A stretch of DNA of 34,102 nucleotides from Flavobacteriales bacterium (GTDB taxonomy: Bacteria > Bacteroidota > Bacteroidia > JACJYZ01), in NCBI GenBank assembly GCA_020435415.1, contig JAGQZQ010000030.1, positions 1 through 34,102 of the forward strand, given 5' to 3'. Made by a program: the position numbers and the translations under genes. The notes below the pieces were generated by a model that was given only the letters and a program-made list of their open reading frames with translations, was not told where the DNA came from and did not search any database. Below, in pieces: positions 8,105 to 17,547 of this stretch (its first letter is position 1; each line of letters starts with the position of its first letter).

Positions 8105-9760
8105 TCAATGCATTGCAGAAGTGTGGCTTTCCTTTTTGTTCTGTTTTCCGTTTTTCAGTTTGATAGCGATGGCAAACAGAAGAAGAAAGCAACCCAGCCA
8201 GGCGGAAATGCGATAGAGGAAGTCTCCATACCTTGCATAGAAAGTGATTTCATCGCTCGCATTGATCTTGTCACGGATAGCTGTTGCAGTCCACCATCCC
8301 GTAGGTTGGATCACTTCCCCCAACGGGGAGATAAAGCCTGAAATGCCGGTATTTGCGGAACGTCCGACTCCCCGTCGGAATTCAATGGCCAGCAAGCGGG
8401 CGTAAGCCAGATGTTGAACGGAGCCCGGTGTATTGTCCCACCAACCGTCATTGGTGATGATGAAGATGGCGTCTGCGCCATTGCGCATATATTCTCCCAG
8501 ATAATCGCCATAAACGGATTCCCAGCAGATGACCGGAGCGATCTTGAAATCATTTGAGGATGATGTGAGCAACGTGCGTTCTTTCTGTGTGCCCAAAGTT
8601 CCGGTGGTGCCGCCAAGGTCGAATATCAGTTCCTGGATGGGATTGAACAACCAGGGGAAGGGCATTTTCTCTACACCTAATACCAACTGTGATTTGTGAT
8701 AGATGGTGATGGGGTCTCCTCCACCTGTCTGGAGCGCTGAGTTATAGAAATCCATCCAGGTTCCATCTTCTCTTTTACGTGCAGTCTCTGATGGTCGTTT
8801 GTTGGTGTCATAGTTTCGGTAACAGGAAAAGCCGGTTACCATTCGGGCGTCGGGGAAGGGTGCGAGGTATGCGTTGATATATTCCAGCAGGGGGTTGCTG
8901 TCCAACCGGTCGCAATTTATCGCTTGTGGCAGGGCGGTCTCCGGGCCGATCACATAGTCGACATTTTCATCCATCAGTGGTTGAGCCAATGAGAGCATTT
9001 TCTGAAGTTGCTCCTGTGGTGTCATACTGCCGAACTTCTCGCTGTATGGATCGATATTGGGTTGTATGACCACCAGATCTATGGGGTCATTCGGTTCCTG
9101 GTAGTTTGACCGGATCAGGGTAGACCAGATGAGCGGAAGGAAAATAACGGATACCGAGATGCCACCGAAAATTTTCCATCGCTTGTTGTGCGCACGGAAG
9201 TCGCGAATTGCCCGATACAGGAGAACATTCATCAGCAACACCCAAAGGCTTCCGCCACTGACACCGGTGTACTCATACCACTGTATCCAGGAAGTGGTAT
9301 CGGACCAGGCATTGCCCAGGGTAAGCCAGGGATAAGACAGGTCCCAGTGATAATGAAGGTATTCAAACGTCATCCAGAACAGCACGAAAGCGATATGTCC
9401 ACGCTGCACACCCAGGTGTCTTTTGGCAAACCGGAACAACCGCAGGACGATGGCCATGAACAGGCCATTCAATATAAATGCGGTGCCGGCGGAGATCAGC
9501 TTTGTAGCCAGGCCTTCTTTTACGCACCAGATCCACCAGGTGGTGAACATGTTCCACAGGAACATGGCCAGGAAGGCGTACCAGAAAAATCCTTTGTGGG
9601 ATTCCCCTGCTTCCCGTCGGGAGGCCAATTCATCTTCCAGCCAGAGAATCGGAACGAATGCTACAAACAGGAACCATGGCATGTTTCCGATACCGGGCCA
9701 TCCCAGGGCGAAGAGTCCGCCCGAGACTACCATCGCTGCAATGTATAATAGCCGTCTCAC
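8105..9760 (-). CDS. lnt: Apolipoprotein N-acyltransferase
   Basis: A 551-residue inner-membrane enzyme that adds the third acyl chain to the N-terminal cysteine of lipoproteins. The first half (about 1-225) is hydrophobic with several membrane spans starting at RRLLYIAAMVVSGGLFALGW. The second half is a nitrilase-fold domain with the triad visible: E274 (IGPETALPQ), K356 (YHKSQL) and C412 (PVICWESVYGDY), then IITNDGWW. A final span lies near the C-terminus, followed by a Lys/Asn-rich tail. The frame opens with a GTG at 9760; no ATG fits before the first membrane span. It appears to head the minus-strand run lnt-lpdA-hemH-pabB-tilS. Confidence 0.95.
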   Translation of the reverse strand: MRRLLYIAAMVVSGGLFALGWPGIGNMPWFLFVAFVPILWLEDELASRREAGESHKGFFWYAFLAMFLWNMFTTWWIWCVKEGLATKLISAGTAFILNGLFMAIVLRLFRFAKRHLGVQRGHIAFVLFWMTFEYLHYHWDLSYPWLTLGNAWSDTTSWIQWYEYTGVSGGSLWVLLMNVLLYRAIRDFRAHNKRWKIFGGISVSVIFLPLIWSTLIRSNYQEPNDPIDLVVIQPNIDPYSEKFGSMTPQEQLQKMLSLAQPLMDENVDYVIGPETALPQAINCDRLDSNPLLEYINAYLAPFPDARMVTGFSCYRNYDTNKRPSETARKREDGTWMDFYNSALQTGGGDPITIYHKSQLVLGVEKMPFPWLFNPIQELIFDLGGTTGTLGTQKERTLLTSSSNDFKIAPVICWESVYGDYLGEYMRNGADAIFIITNDGWWDNTPGSVQHLAYARLLAIEFRRGVGRSANTGISGFISPLGEVIQPTGWWTATAIRDKINASDEITFYARYGDFLYRISAWLGCFLLLFAIAIKLKNGKQNKKESHTSAMH

Positions 9761-10003
9761 CTTTCAGTTGTAAGGAAGGCGAAGATACATATTGATAAAA
9801 TAAATCAGGTAAACCCAAATCATGCATATAGAAGAAAGCTATTGCATGACGCATAAGAAAATCATAGGATACCGATTGTTTGCTTCGGAATGGATTCTTG
9901 ATTTTCTAATGCGGGATAACCCCAGCTAATACATATAGTTCAGCGCGAAAGGCGCCTCCTAATGCATAATCTGGGGTAAAGGGAATATGAATAGGAAGAA
10001 GCT
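9761..10003. other. 243-bp spacer between porU2-like 3' end and lnt, with an inverted repeat
   Basis: No reading frame here is convincing. ACCCCAG at 9919-9925 and CTGGGGT at 9971-9977 form a 7-bp inverted repeat enclosing a small GCGC-GAAAG-GCGC hairpin (about 9943-9955). It sits just after the stop of the long C25 peptidase gene and could be its transcription end, though no clean T-run follows. Upstream of lnt, TATCTTCG on the minus strand is a weak -7 candidate. Seen by eye only. Confidence 0.4.
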
Positions 10004-13000
10004 TTACCGGAAAAGATACATTTTGCCGAAGCCGCTGTGGAAATATTGGTCCAGGTTGCTGTCCATGTGCTCGATGTCCGATCCGTTGATACGGGTGACG
10101 ACCCGGTACAGGTAAAGGCCGTTTGCCAATCGGTCGCCGAACTGGTCGGTGCCGTCCCAGGCAAATGATGTAATATTCTTGCCGATCCGAAGGTCGCCCA
10201 GTTCTTCACGGCTGATCTCCCTGACCACTTTTCCTGACACGGTCATGATTTGAATGCGGAAATCATCAGGTATGGCGGAGCCAGTTAGGGTGAAGACGAA
10301 CCGGGTGGACGTGGTAAAGGGATTGGGATAATTGACCACATTCGTGATGGTCGATTGATTGACAATTTCAAACCGGATGGTATAATCATATACGCCGTTT
10401 CCGCTCCCGGAAATGTTCTTGGAAGCATCCTTCGCCCTGATCTGCATTTCATAACTGCCATCCAGGGTAAATACAGGATGGTAGGCAATTTCAAACCGGT
10501 TTTTGGGAAGGCTTGCCGGTGTCCAGTTCAACACAACCTGTCCGTTCTGTATAAAGTAGATTCGTTTGTTTTCAATGCTTCCCGGTTCTTTCAGGTAAAC
10601 TTCAAAAAGACTGGTGTCATCCAGTGCCAGCCAGGGATTTTCATCTGTAAGCCGGATAAATATTTCTGGTCTGGCTGAAATAATTTCACCGTTCAGGATA
10701 TGCATACCGTCGAATGTTACATCCAGGATCGGGTTCTCAATATCCTTGTTGATATGGACAGCGGTTTGAAGGATGTTGTTGAAATGGTATTGTTCCGGTT
10801 GATCGTAGGTTCCTTTTGATGCATTAAACGGATTGACCTCCACCCACACGGTGATGTCGCCGTTCAGTTGTTGGGTGGGAAGATCAAAGGCAATATTCAC
10901 CGTATCACTTACAAGTAGGCGTTTTACGCGGTAGACCGGAAAATCGTGACGATTGCGGTTGGCATCCTGGATCCAATACTGCACCAATAAACTGTCAGCC
11001 ATATCCACATCACCAATGTTGCCGGCTGCCAGGCGGACTTTGATAAACTCACCTTCCTGCACCGTATCGTTTTCCAGTGAGAAAGCGAGGTTTGGAAGGA
11101 GCGCTGCTTCCGGTGCAGGATCATAGACCACCTGCCAGCGTTTGATCTGAGTGGGTGTTCTTAAGGAGTCATCCTTGATAAATGCATTCAGTTTGAGATA
11201 AGGGAATTCACCTGATGGCACATCGGGATAAATCCAGAGGGAATCAACGGCGGTGGTATCGACCAAGGTTGCTTCGGACCCGTCCTTCCTGATACCGATC
11301 ACAGAAAGTCTGAGTTCGTCACTGGCACCGGCGTCCTGTGGTCGCTGCCTGTAATGCAGCGTATTCCATGCAGTGGCGGGACCGATGACGGTGGAGGTCA
11401 AGTCTCCCTGATACCATACGTTTGTCAGCAGTTTGTTGATCTCGATAGCGGCAAAGGAGTTGGCACCTGCTGTATCTATGGCAGAAGCAATATTGCCTTT
11501 CTGTGCAAAAAAGATATACGGTTGGTCATTTGCCAGACCGTTGATCAGGGTCGCACCCATAGCGGTCAGTTTATTTTTTAACGCACTACTCCACAGATTG
11601 AATTGTCCGCCAAAAACTGTATAAAGAAGAACGTAATTACCATTCGGTATTTTTTGGAGTAAACTTAGCAGTGAATCACGCTGAACAGCATCACCCGATC
11701 GAAAGATGAAGTAATTTTCTGGGCGCGCCCTGCCCGGGCAACAACCTAGACAATTTGCATGTCCAAAGTTTGTGTACTCCGCTGTATTCCACGGTTTCAG
11801 TGACAGAGAATCCAATATAGCTACGTGAATGGAGGGTGTTCCAGTGCAGGCGCCGTAGTCTGTAACCGTTCCGTTGATTGAATATTCATGAGGCCAGGGC
11901 GACGAATTGTTCGAGCCCTTGGTTTTACATTGCAGTGCTCCTGCATTGTTTACAAAATCAAAGTCGCGTTCCGGTTCATCAAAGCTGATCAGGTTGTATT
12001 TGTCTTTCCGGAATTGGAAAAAGTGTGCCTGCTCCCATCCGATCCGTCCATCGATGTATTGAAACGAGCTGTTACGCCAGTTAAAACCCTGGGTGGAGGT
12101 GGAGTCCGGACTGACCCGCCAGTAGTACACGGTGCTGTCTGTCAAAGTCAAGGCAGGTTGCCAGGAGATGACGCCACCAACACCAGACAACGTGGTGGAG
12201 GCTAATGGGGCAGAGAAGGCATCAGTGGTGTCAATCTCGAACCGGTATGATTTTAAAGGAGCCAGCGGGTCTGAGGTGCTTGCCTTGAGCGTGACCTGAT
12301 CATTCGGGACGATGGCAAACTCATAGGGATAAACGGGAAGGATGTCGTTGGACTTGATCAGGAAATCAACGGACAAGAAATTATTGTTCTCACTGAGTTC
12401 ATCGATCTCGTCCAGATCGTCAATTGAAATTTGCAGGCGGTTCAAACCGATTCCCAGGGCCAGGTCAACGGGAAGCCGGAATTCGATGGTGTCTTTGTAG
12501 GACGGTGCATCCGCAATATGGTTGATGACCTGTCCCAGCGTACCGTCCGGCAGGTAACGTTCTACCTCTACATAAAATGAATCGCGAATGGCCCTTCCCA
12601 GGTTCCTGATGATCAGGTGCACATCGAAACTATCGGTTTCATTGGTGATCTCTTCAGGGTTAAAGTAGACATATGGGGATGATATGGTATAATCCGGTTT
12701 GAGTTGGGTGTTGATGCGAACAGCGGGATCTCCGTGCAAGGTCATCTCAAGTACAGTTGCTTTCCAGGGCCACAGGGAACTCTGAATGTCACTGATCGTT
12801 TGCCTGATCTGGTCACCTACCGGCATGCCATACATATCACCAGAGAAATGCTGGAACAGGGTTTTCGAATAATCATGGGTGTAATATTCCACGCCAAGTC
12901 CAACCTGAGCGAGAAAAGCGATGGAGCCGCCATTGGCGGTCAGCATCCACTGTTCACTCACGCTGCCTGTTCCGGACAGATGGATGTTTCCTGCAAAACA

Positions 13001-14989
13001 GGAGTTAGCCACAATCCAGGGGTAGCGGTCTTTGTTGGAGAAGTTCTCCGGAGCATCCACATTCTGATCAAAACCGCTTGATGTGGCATGGCCAAAAAAT
13101 GTCATGATAGAGACCCCGCTGTTGATCAGTTGTGCAACTGAGTCGGACAGATTCACCTGAATCGGGTCGGCAGTAGATTTTGAAAACGTGTATACGACCG
13201 CACCGAAACTCGTATCGCTGATGGACTGTTCGTATTCATACAGATGGCCCTTGAATCTTTCTGCCTCATTGAAATCGGAACCTCCGCCAAAGTGAATGGC
13301 TCGCTTCATCCATTCTGCCGGTTCCTGGCTTTCATAGGAGATCACTTTGGCGAGGTAAAGCTGTACCTCTTCTGAACTGTTGGCGGCGAGTCTTCCGGTG
13401 GACAATGCAGGTTCCAGTCCACTGGCGCTTCCGAGTCCGGCGGTAAACAGTACATCGCTGGACGGATTACCGAAGCTGGGCACCAGGCAATTTTCAAAAT
13501 TTTGTTTGTTTCTCCGGAAGCCGAATGCGGTGTTTTCGTCATGGGCGTGGATGGATTTACCCATCAGAAAAAGGTATTTTGGTGGGCCGGCCCAGACATT
13601 CAATGCCATGTCACAAAAAGACCGGATGGCCAGCGGATGTTTTTTTACGCCATACGCATACTGATCGTATAACTCTTCAACATTCACCACGATCGGTTTA
13701 TATCCGCCGCCTGCTATACTTGCCCGGTAATTTTTGTATAAGCCGGCATCGATGACCAGTTCTTCACCCGCAATGATCAGGTAATCGTATGAATTAGCGG
13801 AAGAAGTGTAGTCGGTGAATTTGCCCGTGAATGTTGCTTTCCTGATATTCACGACCTCCGAAATACCATTTTCCGAAACCATCCAGCAGGTCTTGTTTTT
13901 ACCGCTGTTCGTTACCAGGGCATGGTATAAACCGCCGCTCTTAATCACCTTGATGCGCCTGTTAGAGGTTACATCATACAGCCATGTGGGGCTGCCCAGG
14001 TCGTTGAAGGAAGACATCCTCAGATACGTTTTTGATTGGCCGGTGGCATCAGGAACAGTAAAAGAAAAAGAAGTTTTGCCTTCAAGATTTGTCAGGTGTG
14101 GATAGGTCAGGTGAAACACGGCCAAGGCACTTCGGTCGGCCGGGGCACCCTGGTCATTGATGCTGGTGAGTGTCAGCGGGGTGATCGGATCAATGAGTCC
14201 GCTAACGGGCACGCTACCGTTGTGAGGAACATGACCATAACCGGAATAGATGGTATCCCAGGTTTGTCCGGCCATGGTTAGTCTGGTATGATGTGCCGTT
14301 CCGGAAGCGCCGTAGAGATCCATGGTATAGGTTGCATCGGGGCCGCCGGTAAATATCTTGCTAACAGGAAGGTTGTAAGTGGCACTTGCGCCGAGTGAGA
14401 GAGCAGGTCCCATCCATCCTTCGCCTGTGATGTATTCCGCATCACTGCTTCCCCTGCTGTCGAGCTTTCCCGGATAGTAGGTATTATTCAGAGCAACCTT
14501 GTAGGTTTTATAGAACCAGGATGCTTCGGTGTAGTTACCGAAAGCCACATCATTTTCAGAAGTCATCCGGCTATTCGTGGTAGACTGGTTCCAGGTGAGG
14601 AAGTAGTAAGCGGTATCGGTGAATAAACTGTAGTCAGGGTTGCCTTGTACGTTTCCGTTCTTATAGAGCTTTTGGTCAAGCCAACCATTATTACCGCTGG
14701 CATGGAATACGATGTAGTCTGAAGGATTAAAGATTCCATCAGATTCGCCTTCCACATAAATGAATATCTCCTGTCCACGTCCAAAAATCTGGAGATTTCG
14801 CGGATCAATGGTGTTCACAGGAACGCCGGCATTGGCCAGAGTGGTGAAGGATATCCTGTAGATACCATCGCTGGTAATTGGAAACTTAAAATAGGTTTGC
14901 TGATAGTTAATCCACTCATTTCCATATTGTGCTTTCGCGGGCATGATCATCCCCAAGCACAATACTCCTATGAATAGAAAAGTTCTCAT
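10004..14989 (-). CDS. Large C25 (gingipain-like) cysteine peptidase, PorU2-type type IX secretion sortase candidate
   Basis: A 1661-residue exported protein with signal peptide MRTFLFIGVLCLGMIMPAKA. Residues about 25-300 are beta-rich with the TSDGIYRISF motif seen in PorU-like N-termini. The peptidase C25 domain spans about 390-770 with an apparent catalytic His634 (FFGHATSSG) and Cys664 (ANSCFAGN). CARDB- and Fn3-like beta domains follow (about 780-1000 and 1290-1400), with a cysteine cluster at C1080/C1083/C1084. The C-terminus carries YPNPF and a FlgD-like strand set (FAWDGTDQFGDRLANGLYLYRV), as in proteins handled by type IX secretion. PorU trims and attaches T9SS cargo at the outer membrane. 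This longer form matches what genome annotation calls PorU2; that name is from memory. Its ATGA overlap with the PorV-like gene supports a functional pair. An ordinary secreted C25 protease is the alternative. Confidence 0.82.
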   Translation of the reverse strand: MRTFLFIGVLCLGMIMPAKAQYGNEWINYQQTYFKFPITSDGIYRISFTTLANAGVPVNTIDPRNLQIFGRGQEIFIYVEGESDGIFNPSDYIVFHASGNNGWLDQKLYKNGNVQGNPDYSLFTDTAYYFLTWNQSTTNSRMTSENDVAFGNYTEASWFYKTYKVALNNTYYPGKLDSRGSSDAEYITGEGWMGPALSLGASATYNLPVSKIFTGGPDATYTMDLYGASGTAHHTRLTMAGQTWDTIYSGYGHVPHNGSVPVSGLIDPITPLTLTSINDQGAPADRSALAVFHLTYPHLTNLEGKTSFSFTVPDATGQSKTYLRMSSFNDLGSPTWLYDVTSNRRIKVIKSGGLYHALVTNSGKNKTCWMVSENGISEVVNIRKATFTGKFTDYTSSANSYDYLIIAGEELVIDAGLYKNYRASIAGGGYKPIVVNVEELYDQYAYGVKKHPLAIRSFCDMALNVWAGPPKYLFLMGKSIHAHDENTAFGFRRNKQNFENCLVPSFGNPSSDVLFTAGLGSASGLEPALSTGRLAANSSEEVQLYLAKVISYESQEPAEWMKRAIHFGGGSDFNEAERFKGHLYEYEQSISDTSFGAVVYTFSKSTADPIQVNLSDSVAQLINSGVSIMTFFGHATSSGFDQNVDAPENFSNKDRYPWIVANSCFAGNIHLSGTGSVSEQWMLTANGGSIAFLAQVGLGVEYYTHDYSKTLFQHFSGDMYGMPVGDQIRQTISDIQSSLWPWKATVLEMTLHGDPAVRINTQLKPDYTISSPYVYFNPEEITNETDSFDVHLIIRNLGRAIRDSFYVEVERYLPDGTLGQVINHIADAPSYKDTIEFRLPVDLALGIGLNRLQISIDDLDEIDELSENNNFLSVDFLIKSNDILPVYPYEFAIVPNDQVTLKASTSDPLAPLKSYRFEIDTTDAFSAPLASTTLSGVGGVISWQPALTLTDSTVYYWRVSPDSTSTQGFNWRNSSFQYIDGRIGWEQAHFFQFRKDKYNLISFDEPERDFDFVNNAGALQCKTKGSNNSSPWPHEYSINGTVTDYGACTGTPSIHVAILDSLSLKPWNTAEYTNFGHANCLGCCPGRARPENYFIFRSGDAVQRDSLLSLLQKIPNGNYVLLYTVFGGQFNLWSSALKNKLTAMGATLINGLANDQPYIFFAQKGNIASAIDTAGANSFAAIEINKLLTNVWYQGDLTSTVIGPATAWNTLHYRQRPQDAGASDELRLSVIGIRKDGSEATLVDTTAVDSLWIYPDVPSGEFPYLKLNAFIKDDSLRTPTQIKRWQVVYDPAPEAALLPNLAFSLENDTVQEGEFIKVRLAAGNIGDVDMADSLLVQYWIQDANRNRHDFPVYRVKRLLVSDTVNIAFDLPTQQLNGDITVWVEVNPFNASKGTYDQPEQYHFNNILQTAVHINKDIENPILDVTFDGMHILNGEIISARPEIFIRLTDENPWLALDDTSLFEVYLKEPGSIENKRIYFIQNGQVVLNWTPASLPKNRFEIAYHPVFTLDGSYEMQIRAKDASKNISGSGNGVYDYTIRFEIVNQSTITNVVNYPNPFTTSTRFVFTLTGSAIPDDFRIQIMTVSGKVVREISREELGDLRIGKNITSFAWDGTDQFGDRLANGLYLYRVVTRINGSDIEHMDSNLDQYFHSGFGKMYLFR

Positions 14990-16098
14990 TTGTCGGTTCT
15001 GACGATATCCAGTTTAAGCGAGAAAATGTTGGAATAGATGGCCACGGACTGATCGCCTATATCCGTCATGGCATAATCGATGGACAGGCGTTTGAGTTTT
15101 AGCCCGAGGCCGAGGTTGGGTTGAAAGGTCCGTTCCTGTTCTCCGTCCAGATTGGTGACTTTCTGAATATTTCCAACACCGCCGCGTAAAAAGATCATTT
15201 TGTTGTAGCCCAATTCCAAACCCATGTGAGGGTCTGCACTGAACGTGTGGGCGGCGATCAAAACGTTACGTTTTCCATCGGAGGTGATGTCCACATTTAA
15301 TTCGGCGAGCAGAGAGAATTTCTGTTTGAACTCAATCATTCTTGCTGCGCCGAACTGAAATCTGGGCAGGGTGATCTCCAGAGAATTTTCGGGGATCTCG
15401 TTACCTGTTGCTGCAAACACCTGTTGCATCTGATCGCTCAGGCTATAACTCCATGCATTGAAGGTGGACGTAAGGTCACGTCCCATGACGCCGAATTGCC
15501 ACGGCCCCCATTCGTATTGTGCGCCCAGTTCCAATCCGAAGCCCCAGGCTCTTGCAAAGTCACCGACTTTGCGGTGAATGACCTTGGCATTGACACCGTA
15601 TCGCAATCCGGGAAGGAAGGGTGCCTTTCGGGCATATGAAAGCAGAAAACCATAGTCTACGGCAGAAAATGAGGTGATCCTGTCAAAATCAACATTGCCG
15701 TTGGCATCAATAAGTTCTGTGGTGTTGGGGATATCATCCACACCGAAGCGGATCAGGGACATGCCCAATGCGCTGTTGCTGTCGATGGGTGTGGCAAAGG
15801 AAGCGTAGTCATACTTGGCGATGCCTGCGAAATACTCAGCGTGCATCAGGGCGAGCTGGATGTTGCTTTCAATGCGTAGGAGTCCGGCGGGATTCCAATA
15901 TCCTGCGGTTGCATCATTTACGGAAGCCACCATGGCATTGGACATTCCCAAGGATCTGGCACCGACGCCGATGGCCATAAATTCATTGCTGTACTTTGGT
16001 GCCTGGGCATGGGAGATGGAGGGGCATAGGAATACGAGAAAAGTAATCGCACCGAGCCGGTAAAGTACTTTGTCTATCTTTAAACGCCCTGGTTTCAT
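14986..16098 (-). CDS. PorV/PorQ-family outer-membrane protein (PorV2-like)
   Basis: With the ATG at 16098 the product has 370 residues: a signal peptide (MKPGRLKIDKVLYRLGAI, then a hydrophobic core ending SHAQ) and a beta-barrel-like body. The family signature is YSNEFMAIGVGARSLGMSN followed by DATAGYWNPAGL, shared by PorV, PorQ and UPF0164 proteins. PorV shuttles T9SS substrates from the translocon to the PorU sortase. The 4-bp stop/start overlap (ATGA) with the C25 peptidase gene mirrors porU-porV neighbourhoods. A longer frame reaching 16197 was not used because it would overlap the divergent gene at 16166 and bury the signal peptide. Membership of the PorV/PorQ group is solid; the PorV2 role is inferred. 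Confidence 0.85.
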   Translation of the reverse strand: MKPGRLKIDKVLYRLGAITFLVFLCPSISHAQAPKYSNEFMAIGVGARSLGMSNAMVASVNDATAGYWNPAGLLRIESNIQLALMHAEYFAGIAKYDYASFATPIDSNSALGMSLIRFGVDDIPNTTELIDANGNVDFDRITSFSAVDYGFLLSYARKAPFLPGLRYGVNAKVIHRKVGDFARAWGFGLELGAQYEWGPWQFGVMGRDLTSTFNAWSYSLSDQMQQVFAATGNEIPENSLEITLPRFQFGAARMIEFKQKFSLLAELNVDITSDGKRNVLIAAHTFSADPHMGLELGYNKMIFLRGGVGNIQKVTNLDGEQERTFQPNLGLGLKLKRLSIDYAMTDIGDQSVAIYSNIFSLKLDIVRTDK

Positions 16099-16165
16099 AC
16101 AATCGGTGATTATACTTGGTAACAAGCAATTGGTTACATTCATGTGAGTCTCGTTATTAGCAAAG

Positions 16166-17509
16166 ATGAAAAAATACGGTGTATATAACATTCCCATCCG
16201 GCTATTTATTTTGATAGGCTTCGTGATACACGCAGTTGTTTTTGTTTATGCATGCTATGAGGTGAACCTTTATTATGGCTGGCCACTATCCGATGCAACG
16301 GATTATTTGCGATTGGCGGAGAATCTGCGGGTACATGGCCTGATGTATTGCGGAGACCTGAATGAACCGTTTCTTCCGGCATTGGTAAGCAGACGGCCAC
16401 CGTTTTATGGACTGTTCATAACGATGCTTCGTTTCATTTCATCCTCTCCATACCTGATCCTGGCGGCACAAAACCTGCTTGGCTTGCTGAATGTGTGGTT
16501 GATGCTTCTCTGCGTACGAAAGATCACAGGTGTAAAACAATTTCCATGGTGGCTACTGGTAATCCTGTGGTTTCCTTCCCAGTATATTTTGGCCAACGTC
16601 ATCATGTCGGAAGTTTTTTTTCAAACATGGCTGATCTGGGGATTATACCATGGCATATGTTTTTTAAAAACCAGTTCCACGCGTCATCTTGTGATCTGGC
16701 AGCTACTTATCGTGGCAGCCATGCTTACCAAACCCATTATGTACCTTTTTGTTATACCTATGATGGTATTGCTTGCGGTGATGATTTGGAAGAAGAAGGT
16801 CCGTCCCGTGGTTATGGTTGTGATTCTCATTCCATTATCGGGTATCATTTCATTATCCGCATATAATTTCAAGCAGACGGGGTATTTTCATTTTTCCAGC
16901 ATTCAAAATTTCAACCTTCTGAATTATAACACCGCTTATACCCTGAGAGAAGCATTGGGTCCGGATCCGGCCGATTCCGTGATGAATGAGTTGCACAATC
17001 GCCTTGATACCATACCTGATTTTGCAACGCGTGAGCGAGCCACGCAGCGGATATGTACGGCGAACCTTTATAGGTATAAGTGGACTTACCTCCGCATGGA
17101 GGTGCAGGGTATTATTAAGTTTTTTATAGATCCAGGAAGATGGGATCTTTATGACTTTATGGGAATGCGACCACAAAATGATCATGGTATGGCCTGGCAT
17201 TTTCGTAGAGAAGGTGTTTCAGGTTGGTGGCGATATGTGTCTTCTTTTCCTTTATTAGTATGGATGTACATGATCATTACATATGCCGTGAATTTCTGGA
17301 TTATTTTCGGGCTGATGCGTTTTACCCGGGCCACCGATATTTCCCCATGGATCCGGGTATGCCTGGTAACCGTTACTTTATACTTCGCATCGATCACCGG
17401 GCCGCTGGCGTCGGGAAGGTTCCGTGTTCCGGTTTATCCGGTAATAGCATGTATGGTATTATCTGGGTATGTCAGCAGGATGAAGCCAAAGCAATTGAAC
17501 GCATTGTAA
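16166..17509 (+). CDS. Multi-pass membrane glycosyltransferase, GT39/ArnT-like
   Basis: A 447-residue integral membrane protein with about ten hydrophobic spans. After the first span, an outside loop carries SDATDYLRLAENLRVHG, with D43 and D46 as candidates for the catalytic aspartate of the GT-C fold, followed by SRRPPFYGLFI. This is the layout of dolichyl/undecaprenyl-phosphate-sugar dependent transferases (PMT/ArnT). Such enzymes move a sugar from a lipid carrier to a protein or lipid on the periplasmic face. A large extramembrane segment (about 280-370) lies between helices. It starts a plus-strand run 38 bases ahead of pssA and is divergent from the PorV-like gene. Substrate unknown. Confidence 0.72.
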   Translation: MKKYGVYNIPIRLFILIGFVIHAVVFVYACYEVNLYYGWPLSDATDYLRLAENLRVHGLMYCGDLNEPFLPALVSRRPPFYGLFITMLRFISSSPYLILAAQNLLGLLNVWLMLLCVRKITGVKQFPWWLLVILWFPSQYILANVIMSEVFFQTWLIWGLYHGICFLKTSSTRHLVIWQLLIVAAMLTKPIMYLFVIPMMVLLAVMIWKKKVRPVVMVVILIPLSGIISLSAYNFKQTGYFHFSSIQNFNLLNYNTAYTLREALGPDPADSVMNELHNRLDTIPDFATRERATQRICTANLYRYKWTYLRMEVQGIIKFFIDPGRWDLYDFMGMRPQNDHGMAWHFRREGVSGWWRYVSSFPLLVWMYMIITYAVNFWIIFGLMRFTRATDISPWIRVCLVTVTLYFASITGPLASGRFRVPVYPVIACMVLSGYVSRMKPKQLNAL

Positions 17510-17547
17510 GACGAAAATCGTAGCTTTAACTTTTTATTCGTGAACCG

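Noticed and set aside
16119-16137. GTAAC/GTTAC inverted repeat as an operator between the divergent genes
   Set aside because: Five base pairs is too short to stand out from chance in this AT-rich spacer.
16099-16197. Longer N-terminus for the PorV-like protein
   Set aside because: It would overlap the divergent membrane protein gene and hide the signal peptide that begins at the ATG at 16098.
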